From assembly GCA_028571685.1 (NCBI GenBank), contig CM053148.1, forward strand, positions 91,782,001-91,846,000: a DNA stretch of 64,000 nucleotides. The letters are read 5' to 3'. A program made the position numbers and the translations under genes. Shown piece by piece: positions 56,366 to 64,000 of this stretch; the stretch's first letter is position 1, and each line of letters begins with the position of its first letter. The notes under the pieces were generated by a model. That model worked only from the letters and a program-made list of their open reading frames with translations. It ran no database searches and was not told the origin of the DNA. The stretch is from Heterohyrax brucei. Taxonomy: Eukaryota; Chordata; Mammalia; Hyracoidea; Procaviidae.

Positions 56366-56949
56366 ACGACACCTGGTGGGAACAGAGAAGATTCCAGAAC
56401 GCAGTCAGCTCCATCCAACCTCTTTCTCTGCCACATCTCAGACTCAGGTATTCTTGCTACTACTATTACATTAGAGCATCAGGGGTATTCACAATATTCC
56501 CTTTATACCTGGTTCTTTCAGTGACTGTAAGAAGTCTAGTAGTCATGGCAACTCTTCATCCTCTAAAGTGAAATCATCATATACGTGAATGTTATCCCTG
56601 GACCGGGTCAGCAACTTTCAAGCGTCTAATGTATATTCTGCAGCTCATATTCAGACTAGGGTGAAATCTTCCTGTCTCTTCTCTCTCAAGTTTATTCCTC
56701 CATTTCTCTGCATCCTTATACAATTTATTTTTTCAAATAATCTGTTGATGGTCATTAATTCCAATTTCTCTTCTGTTATTTTCCTTGAAATCACTCCATA
56801 GGACCTCCTTCCTCACACCCCACCTCCCCACACATGCACTGTAGAAATTACTATGATCTAACTGCCTGCAGCCTGTAACCTCCACAGTATTTACTTTTAT
56901 AGTCAATTATTAATTTTCATACACGTGACCCAGCAGTAATTCATGACAC
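56366..56949. other. No confident feature
   Basis: Pyrimidine-rich sequence that may be upstream L2, but the match is too weak to call. Confidence 0.35.
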
Positions 56950-57150
56950 TGTTCATCTTTGTTGAAATTCTTTCTTCATCTGGTTTATAGGACAACATAC
57001 TTCCCTGCTGTTCATTGTATTTCCTTGACTGTCTCTTCTATGTCTCTATTCTTTTCTGTTTTCTTCACACTATCTTAATACTGGAGTGACCCACGGCTTA
57101 GTTCTTGGATCTTATACAGTCCCATCCTTTTAAATATCAACTTTATATTA

Positions 57151-57315
57151 ATAGGAAACCATGGCGGCGTAATAAAGTGTTATGGTTACTAACCAAAAGG
57201 TCGACAGTTCAAATCTGCCAAGAGATCATTGGAAATTCTGTGGGGCGGTTCTACTCTGTCCATAGGGTTGCTATGAGTTGGAATCAACTCAATGGCAGTA
57301 GGTTTTGTTTTGTTG
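57151..57315 (+). mobile_element. tRNA-Asn-type SINE inserted in L2, sense
   Basis: A complete copy: taggaaaccatggcggcgtaa to caactcaatggcagtagg, with a ggttttgttttgtt end. Confidence 0.9.
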
Positions 57316-57438
57316 CTTTATGTGAACAACACTCAATTTTTTTTTCCAGAACAGACGTCTTTGTTGAATGACAAAATGGTATATGCAGCTACAAGCCAAC
57401 TTCTTCATTTGGATATCCAGCAGGTATACAATACCTGG

Positions 57439-57896
57439 TGTTATGGATTAAATTGGGTCCCCAAAAGAGATACTGTAAAATCCTAACTCCTATACCAGTG
57501 AATGTGAACCTGTTAGGGAAAATTAAGTTTATCTTTGGAGCTGGTTATCAGTTATGGAAGTCTACTGGAGTGGATGGGCTTGAATAATAATCCCTTCTGA
57601 ATGGTACCTCATGTAAGAGAAGGGCATGTACGAAAACAGAGTCGTACACACAGGTGGAAGAAAGCATGTGAAGATCCCTCTCTAAGCCATGGAACCCCAA
57701 GGAAACATGCAACTATAAGAGCTAAATGGAACATGGAAGAATCTTCCTGTAGACTAGTCAGAGAGGAGAGAGAGAGCAAGTGAGAGTGACATCATTGTAC
57801 TACCAACGCTCTAAATGCGGCTTTTAGTTTCCAGAATTATCCTTTACAGCCATGTGCCACATAATGCTTTGTTATGGGGGGACCTAGGAAGTTAGG
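57439..57896 (+). mobile_element. MLT1-type solo LTR inserted in L2, sense
   Basis: It starts TGTTATGGATTAAATTGGG and follows MLT1 order (aatgtgaacctgttaggg, cagaattatcc, gctttgttatggggggac). Flanks cctgg (57434-57438) and actgg (57897-57901) suggest a 5-base target duplication with one mismatch. Confidence 0.78.
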
Positions 57897-58496
57897 ACTG
57901 GTGTATTCAAACAATCTTCCCTTGAACTCTGCTTTTGAACTTTTTCCTAGCTCAGTGGTTATTCCAGCTCATTCACAATACCCCCAAATCATCCTTGAAT
58001 AATTTGCATGATTTTTCTCTCCTCGTCTCACAACCAACATGTCACTGAGTCATAGCCAGAATTTAAGAATTCTCCAATTAAAAGCACCGTTACCTCCTGC
58101 CTAGGATAAAGAAGCAAAAGCTTTCTGAGTAACCTCCCTGACCCCACCATCTGTAATGGTCTTCACTCCTGAGAGCAGCCAGAAGCATACTTTTAGAATA
58201 TTGAAATGATATAACTTAAATTCATCTGGTAGCTTCATATTTCACTCTGGAGAAAAGCCAGTGTCATTTTAATGATTCTTAAAGCCTGACATATTCTAGT
58301 CCCCCATTACCTTGCTGATCTTTCACTTCAACTTTTACTATTTTCTCTGCTCCAGCTACTTGACTTTCGCTTGGGATGCTTGCACCTCAGGCTCTTAGAA
58401 TGTTCTAGTTTCACTGCTTAGAATATGATTTAGTAACTCATCTGGCCACTAAAATATAGATACACTCATTGGACGAAAAGAGAACAAGAAAATCAT

Positions 58497-58998
58497 TGTC
58501 ATGGACTGAATTGCATTACTCCAGAGATCTGTGTAGCAATTTGACTGGACCATGGTTTGTGGTACCGTGTGATGGCCCCCCAGGCAGTAATTCCTGCCTC
58601 TGTGATGTTCATGCCAGTGGCTGTGCTGCAGGTTGGGTTGGTGGGACAGGATTCCATATGTTAATTTTTTTTGTGGCCTACAGTGGTCTCTTGAGATAGA
58701 ACTAGGAGAGAAGGTAGCAGAAACATTTGGGGACCTCGTTTCATCAAGAAAGAAAGGGGTTCCTGAAGCCGAGCATGCCCTTTGGAAAGGATTACTGTCC
58801 CTGAGCCTTGGAAGCTGCCATTCTGGCTGCCAGATTGCCCACGAGGACTGTTCTCTAGCACTGATGGAAAAAGCCTTCCCTTGGAGCTGACTCTGTGAAT
58901 TTGGACTTTTAGCTTCCTGGAATGTGAGAAATAAAATTTCTCTTTATAAAGCCATCTACTTGTATTTCTATTAAAGCAGTACTAGATAGCTAGTTACC
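58497..58998 (+). mobile_element. LTR-A solo LTR, near full length, sense
   Basis: Begins TGTCATGGACTGAATTG, contains the gtaattcctgcctctgtg region, agcagaaacatttggggacc and gaaaaagccttcccttggagc, and ends gcagtactagatagctag. The overlapping open frames of 66-85 codons are frames through the LTR. No clear target duplication. Confidence 0.82.
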
Positions 58999-59109
58999 AA
59001 AAGAGTAACTTGCAATGGATAATGTATTTTTAAAAAATTGTGCTTAAAAGTTGAAAGATGTTGGGCTGAGTCTTCTGGAGGTTATTTGTTCACTAAATTG
59101 AGTCTAAGA

Positions 59110-59535
59110 ATAAACCACTTTGCTGTCCGGGGTCGTCAAGGCAGTTCCAACTCATAGTCACCCTATGAATAACAAAACTAAACACTGCCCAGTATTGTGC
59201 CATGTGCACAATCATTTGTATGCTTGAACCAATTGTTGCAGCCACTGTGTAACTCCATCTCATCGAGGGTCTTCCTCTTTTTCGTTGATCTTCTAGTCTA
59301 CCAAGCATGATGTCCTTGTGTAGGGACTGATCCTTCCTGACAACATGTCCAAAGTATGTAGGATGCAGTCTTGCCGTCTTTGCTTCCAAGGAGTGCTCTG
59401 GTTGCACTTTTTCCAGAACAGATCTGTTCGTTCTTTTGGTGGTCCATGGTACATTCAACATTCTTCTTCAACACCACTGTTCAAAGGCATCAATTCTTCT
59501 GTCTTCTTTGTTCATTGTCCAAAAACACCTTAGAG
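59110..59535 (-). mobile_element. RTE LINE 3' end, antisense
   Basis: Antisense RTE 3' region (tcgtcaaggcagttccaactc, atctcatcgagggtcttcctc, ccaagcatgatgtcc, gttgcactttttccagaac). The 122-codon minus-strand frame at 59093-59461 is the C-terminal RTE ORF remnant (MRWSYTVAATIGSSIQMIV). It is 5'-truncated at about 59535. Confidence 0.9.
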
Positions 59536-59979
59536 GAGAACATAATTAATGTTTAGAGAGAAACCCAGATCCTTAAAATACAACTTGGATTCTGAATTGG
59601 CTACAACAAAGAATAGTGAATCAGGGTATAATTAATGTTTTTTTATATAAGTAGCTTAAGCTGGGTTTATGTCGCTATCGTTACAAAAACATTATGTTAA
59701 CAAGACATTTGTTCAGATGAACAAAATATTCTTATAAGTAATTTTAGTTACGTTATCATCTATGTTGATCTTAAAACATAAAATAGACATTATATAGCAG
59801 TTATCTCTGGGCAAAATAAGTTTGGACTAAGAATTCTCTGCAAGGAAAAAGTATATTTAAAAGCTTTAGTCTGATAATTAGACAAAGATGTTTTATTCAT
59901 TTTCAAACTTAATTCACGATAAGCAACTTAGCCTTATCTAGCCAACTGAAAAATCTTCAAAGTAGTGCAAGAGCAGGAT
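59536..59979. other. No recognised feature
   Basis: AT-rich. Confidence 0.4.
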
Positions 59980-60076
59980 AAAAACAAAGCCACTGCCATC
60001 AAGTTGGGTCCCACTGATGGTGACCCTAGAGGTTCGAGGAGAACTGCCCCATAGAGTTTCCATGGAGGGCCTGAAT
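59980..60076 (-). mobile_element. SINE tail half, antisense
   Basis: Tail and middle (cactgccatcaagttgggtcc, gagaactgccccatagagtttcc). The head is absent. Confidence 0.8.
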
Positions 60077-60287
60077 AAGACACAAAAATAGATATCATGA
60101 AATGAGAGATTGAAACTGCTATTGAATAAAAAAACTGTGGCATGGTGACATCTCTGAAAACAACTAGAAGCATTGGAGAATTTACTGTGGTTTAAACATT
60201 TAATATTACATCTCAGAATAATAGTAATTGTCCCTGTAAGTGCAAAAATTCTGATAAAGGAAAATATACTGAGTTAAAAACAAAAAC

Positions 60288-60454
60288 AAAAAAAACCCAG
60301 CAGTTCTCTCAAGTTGCTTTCAACTCATGCCAACCCTGTAGGGCAGAGTAGAACTGCCACGTGGAGTTTCCAGGGAGTGCCTGGCGGATTCCAACTGTTG
60401 ACCTTTTGGTTAGCAGATGCAACACTTAACCACTATGTCACCAGTGTTTCCATG
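60288..60454 (-). mobile_element. tRNA-Asn-type SINE, antisense
   Basis: Complete antisense copy ending cactatgtcaccagtgtttcc. The tail-side stem is diverged (cagcagttctctcaagttgc). Confidence 0.9.
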
Positions 60455-60647
60455 TACTGAGTAAGGTTTTAAATTCAAGTTGTTCATAACAGATGTATCA
60501 TTGGAATATGAATTTTGAACAAAGGAAGCTAGGCATTTTAAATCTCTATTAAAATAGGAAATAAAATCTCTGATCTCTGAGCAGCCATAAATCAGAACAG
60601 AGACCACTAAACTGAAATAAAATAAAAATAATGATAATAATAAAAAT

Positions 60648-60750
60648 CACCCACTGCCACCGAGTGGAGTCTGACTCATGTTGATCTTAGAGGTCAAAGT
60701 GGAACTGCCCATAGAGTTTCCAAAGAGGGCCAGATGGATTTGAACTGGGG
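60648..60750 (-). mobile_element. SINE, antisense, head-truncated
   Basis: Tail to B box (ccactgccaccgagtggagtc ... ggatttgaactg), then cut where the next SINE starts. An A-rich (aataataataa) tract precedes it. Confidence 0.83.
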
Positions 60751-60958
60751 CTTTCAAACCCATTGTCGGTAAATAGACTCCAACTCACAGCTACCCAATG
60801 GGGCAACATGAGACCGCATCATAGAGTTTTCAAGGATGTAACGTTTCTGAAGCAGACTGCCACATCTTTCTACCATGGAGTGGCTGGTAGGTTTGAACAG
60901 CTGAGCTTGAGATTGGCAAACAAAGAGCTGTAACCACTTCACCTCTACAGGGCTCCTG
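60751..60958 (-). mobile_element. Long SINE variant, antisense, complete
   Basis: Tail cattgtcggtaaatagactcc, middle gagttttcaaggatgtaacg and gaagcagactgccacatctttc, head gaacagctgagcttgag ... ctctacagggctcc. Confidence 0.83.
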
Positions 60959-61049
60959 CAGAGACGACACCGAGGTCCGAATCTCTCAGTAATGCTTCTT
61001 ATCTGTCATGTAGGTCTAAAAAACTGATACTTTCCTCCATCCATGTGCT

Positions 61050-61158
61050 TGAATCTAGTTTCCAATTCAATTCTGACTCATGGGGGAACACACGTGTGTC
61101 AGAGTAAAGCTGTGCTCCATAGGAATTTTAGTGGTGATTTTTCAGAACTGGGTCAGAG
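61050..61158 (-). mobile_element. Long SINE variant tail, antisense
   Basis: Tail caattcaattctgactcatgg and gtgtcagagtaaagctgtgctccatagg; the head is absent. Confidence 0.65.
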
Positions 61159-61289
61159 AGTCATTCATTCCGAATAATTTACAGCCAAGTAAATCAGAAA
61201 TTATATATATATGCTTTCTTTTCTCAGCCTATTCTTTGAATAATCTATATTTGCTTTACAGTTTAATAACTAGATTTTCATTGCTGCCA

Positions 61290-61945
61290 TTTTTTTATTT
61301 TATTTTTTTTATTGACTATAGTAAAAGAATAAAATTTCTAACATCTATCAGTTATCTCATCTATGATGAACTCTCAGCCCTCCACCCACCCATGTAGCCA
61401 CCACAGTCATTTTCTTCTGTGGATAATTCTCTTGTTAAGTCCTTATACCAGGGATCTCATACAAAATTTGTTCTTTTGACACTGATTGATTTCACTCGGC
61501 ATGATCTCTTCCAAATGAGACCATGTTATGAGATGTTTTCTAAAATTGTCATTGTTTTGTATCATAGCATAGTGTTCCATTGAGTATAGGTACCATAGTT
61601 TGCTGATCCATTCATCTGTTGACGGGCATCAGGGTGGATTCCAGCTTTCTGCTGTCGTGGACTGTGCTGTAACAAACATTCATGTACATGTGTCTGTTTA
61701 TGTGACAACATTTGTTACTGAAGGATAAATTCCAAGCAGCAGAATTGCAAGATCAAATGATATATATCTATTTCCAGCTTTTTAAGGAAGTGCCAGATTG
61801 TTTTCCAAAGAGGTAGTACCATTTTGCAGTCCCACCAGCAGTATAGAAGAACTTGAATTTCTCCACAGCTTCTCCAGCATTTGTTGTTTTGTGTTTTTTG
61901 GGTCATGGCCAGTGTTGTTGGGGTGAGATAGTATCTCACTTGACC
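61290..61945 (-). mobile_element. L1 3' UTR, antisense
   Basis: From a T-rich start (61291-61310) through gatttcactcggcatgatc, gttccattgagtatagg, catctgttgacgggcatcagg and ctttttaaggaagtgcc to gggtgagatagtatctcac. It is truncated before ORF2. Confidence 0.88.
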
Positions 61946-62876
61946 TTTTATGTTTTTGATAGTGTCAAGAAAACTCTGTCTTCCTAAATTGGTACCAAGC
62001 TGGAATTGAGGGAAACAAAGAGAAGGTGGAACAATTAGTGATTAAAAAAGAGAAAAAATCGGAGACAAGAAGGAGGACAGGATAATCATAAGACTTATAG
62101 AAGAAGCCATGAAAAGAGAGGGTTTCAGCTGAGACTATTCTATTATTTCAGAGTAAATAAGCTTTACTGAAGAAGCATGGAGAAATTTGGATTCACTTAA
62201 TATGCTCAAATTATGATACTAAAATCCAGTTATACTTCATAGGATGTAAAGTTTAACACAAATGTGATTCTGTATCATATATCATTTACTTATTAAATAA
62301 ATGATTTAGTATGTAGGATAAAATAAAGTAGGGTTTTCTGTGTTGAAAGTCTCAATTTACTGAAAGAAAGGAAAACCAATAACGAATTATTTGAAATGAC
62401 AGGTTGTCACTGCCTGGGTCCCACACTTCCCAGGAAGTTTCTCTGTGATGTCCAGTACCCAGCATGTCTGAGTTTCCCTTGGGAAGGAATAACTGCTGGG
62501 ATAAGACTGAAATCCTCCAAAATATCCAGCTTTTTTGAAATGGGGGAAATTTTTCCACATCAGGGAGTTATTGGAGAGCTTTTAAAATGAGAGTACTTAT
62601 TAGAAATCAGTAGTATTTTTAAGATCAAAAGCTGTGTTAGCCTTAAGCCTGTCTCTTAAAATTCCAACTAGCCTGGTTCTCACCATAAACAACTACCCGC
62701 CCGACCCTGCCACACACATAGTACCCTTAAAGAAGGGCAAGTGTCGCACACTGTAGCACGCTGTAGTGTAGAATTAGATAAAGTGTGTTTTCAGTTGACT
62801 TTTCACTTCCTTCTTAAAATTTTTTATACCTCTAACCTGCACTTGGCTTTTGACTTAACCCTAACTGTAACCTTAA
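61946..62876. other. No recognised feature
   Basis: Plain sequence; frames of 64-68 codons on opposite strands near 62.4 kb have no domain. Confidence 0.45.
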
Positions 62877-63032
62877 ATCAGAAACCTTGGTGGCATCGCG
62901 GGTAAGAGCTACAGCTATTGATAAAAAGGTCAACAGTTTGAACCCACCGGTTGCTCCTTAGAAAGTCTATGAGACAGTTCTATTCTGTCCTATAAGATGG
63001 AATCCACTTGATAACAGTAGGTTTTTGGTTAA
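62877..63032 (+). mobile_element. tRNA-Asn-type SINE, sense, first of a run of three
   Basis: Head agaaaccttggtggcatcgcggg to caacagtttgaacccaccgg (B box). About 15 bases upstream of the tail stem are missing. Confidence 0.87.
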
Positions 63033-63041
63033 TCTTAAATC

Positions 63042-63173
63042 CAGACACTTTGATGGCTTAGTGGTTGAGTTCTACGGCTGCCAACCAAAAGCTTGACAGT
63101 TCAAATCTACCAGCTTCTATTCTGCACTGTGGGGTAGCTATGAGTCAAAATCCACTCAGTGGCCAGGGGTTTG
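63042..63173 (+). mobile_element. tRNA-Asn-type SINE, sense, internally deleted
   Basis: Head gacactttgatggcttagtgg and B box cagttcaaatctacc, then a jump from accagc to ttctattctgc that removes the tggaaa...gggcag block. Confidence 0.87.
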
Positions 63174-63186
63174 ATAATCCAACATC

Positions 63187-63264
63187 AAGGAAATCCTGCT
63201 GTTGCAATAGTTAATTTCTGTGATACTAATTGAAAAGCTAGTAGTTCAAATCCTCCAGGTGCCC
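63187..63264 (+). mobile_element. SINE head only, sense
   Basis: gaaatcctgctgttgcaatagtt through gtagttcaaatcctccaggtgcc, then the copy stops. Confidence 0.8.
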
Positions 63265-63552
63265 TGATTCTTCTTCTGTGATCTGTTTTCTCTCTCTTCC
63301 TCTCTCTCTCTTTCTGACATACCCCCACTGCAAAGTATAGCAGACTATTAAGCTAAATGTACTTGGTTTAATAGGGAATTATTTGTGTTATGATGTCAAT
63401 TTTTAAAGTGACAGTTTTATGGAAAAATAAGTACACCTACATGAAAACTGAAACATATTAACAATTTGAATGTGTTTATACATTTGAAGATTGATTATAC
63501 TGTCCAACACTTCAAAAATAGTTCATATTACTTCCAATAGAAAAGGACAATT
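63265..63552. other. CT-rich tract and plain sequence
   Basis: 63265-63320 is CT-rich (tctctctcttcctctctctctc). The rest is unremarkable. Confidence 0.6.
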
Positions 63553-64000
63553 ATTTTTTATTGGAGTAAAGTATACAATCCAAATTAATTTTGCATTCCT
63601 GCCTATCTGTAGCTCCTTCTGCTCTCCTTGCTCAGTTACAGCACACTCCTCCTTTCCATTTTATACTTGTCATATCCTCTTAACAAGCTCCTGTCTCCCC
63701 TTCTCTACCCTCTTTTCTCCCATCTAGAAAGAGACCAGTAGGACAGCATTCTATAAACGCATAAAGCTATAAAGTACACACATCATATGGTCACATTGTG
63801 TCCCCAAGTCCAGTCCATTTTTGTCTGAAGAGTTGACCTCAGTAGTGTTTTCTGGTCAGGGGCAGTAGCTGGTCTAGTGGCCATGCTCTCACAGGATCCC
63901 ACAGGATGCTAGGACATCAGTTGTGGTCTTTTAGCAGAGTTCTTGAGCTTCACCCTTCTTTATCTTGTGTTACCACAGGGATCAAAAGTAACATTTTTAA
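63553..64000 (-). mobile_element. L1 3' end, antisense, cut by window edge
   Basis: Follows the copy at 8.79 kb almost block for block: ttttttattggagtaaagtatacaatcc, gaccagtaggacagcattc, atcatatggtcacattgtgtcccc. It continues past base 64000. Confidence 0.87.

Larger units (their letters stand above)
56950..58440 (+). mobile_element. L2 LINE, 3' region, sense, split by two insertions
   Basis: L2 blocks appear in element order: actggagtgacccacggcttag, catccttttaaatatc (to 57150), caacttcttcatttggatatcc (57395-57420), ccaaatcatccttgaataatt and ctcctcgtctcacaaccaacatg (57985-58040), cttcatatttcactctgg and gaaaagccagtgtc (58230-58265), and ccccattaccttgctgatc ... ctgctccagctac (58300-58360). A SINE and an MLT1 LTR interrupt it. 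L2 has been silent since before the placental radiation, which fits the heavy divergence. Confidence 0.7.

Noticed and set aside
56029-56436. 135-codon minus-strand open frame
   Set aside because: It is the antisense of the RTE C-terminal region; the RTE protein reads on the plus strand.
58469-58890. Pair of plus-strand frames (76 and 85 codons) that could be exons
   Set aside because: They coincide with the LTR-A copy at 58497-58998.
1-64000. CRISPR arrays, operons, phage or bacterial defence systems
   Set aside because: The sequence is vertebrate nuclear DNA; no spaced direct-repeat array or prokaryotic gene organisation is present.

Overview
The window looks like nuclear DNA of an afrotherian mammal, most probably an elephant (Proboscidea). 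The base composition is AT-rich and CpG-poor. The DNA is crowded with tRNA-Asn-headed SINEs whose 3' tail reads gagtcggaatcgactcgacggca, a family abundant in elephant and its relatives. They sit beside RTE/BovB-type LINEs, a placental L1 with an elephant-like 3' UTR, MLT1 and other MaLR-like LTRs, an ERVL remnant and mariner derivatives. The species call rests on recognising these families, not on a database search.

I find no host protein-coding gene, exon or functional RNA gene. The open frames are either chance frames in AT-rich DNA or decayed transposon genes: RTE endonuclease and reverse transcriptase, the L1 ORF2 C-terminus, mariner transposase C-termini, and ERVL integrase plus dUTPase. 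The window is best read as intergenic DNA or the inside of a long intron.

Layout. 1-19.7 kb: about twenty SINEs in both orientations, L1 3' ends at 8.8, 12.3 and 16.4 kb, and long plain AT-rich stretches. 19.75-22.86 kb: a nearly complete RTE whose 5' half is inverted relative to its 3' half. 23.8-24.2 kb: the first of three fold-back mariner elements. 26.9-28.9 kb: an L1 3' end with the end of ORF2, carrying an inserted SINE. 29.4-32.8 kb: SINE pieces and plain sequence. 32.8-37.6 kb: a minus-strand RTE interrupted by an LTR (itself interrupted by an L1 end), a SINE fragment and a second L1. 38.0-39.9 kb: an ERVL remnant inside a SINE. 40-49 kb: LTRs, MLT1, a 5'-inverted L1 and SINEs. 49.15-54.66 kb: two more fold-back mariners flanking SINEs, a TA/TG microsatellite and about 2 kb of plain sequence. 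55.5-59.5 kb: a tRNA-Gly SINE, two RTE 3' ends, an old L2 split by a SINE and an MLT1, and an LTR. 60-64 kb: SINE clusters and two antisense L1 3' UTRs.

The transposons are connected. The tRNA-Asn SINEs, the tRNA-Gly SINE and the RTE share a 3' end, as expected if the RTE machinery mobilises the SINEs. The tRNA-Gly SINE body also matches the RTE 5' leader, so it looks like a tRNA head fused to an internally deleted RTE. Coordinates of old repeats are good to roughly 5-20 bases unless a target-site duplication is given.
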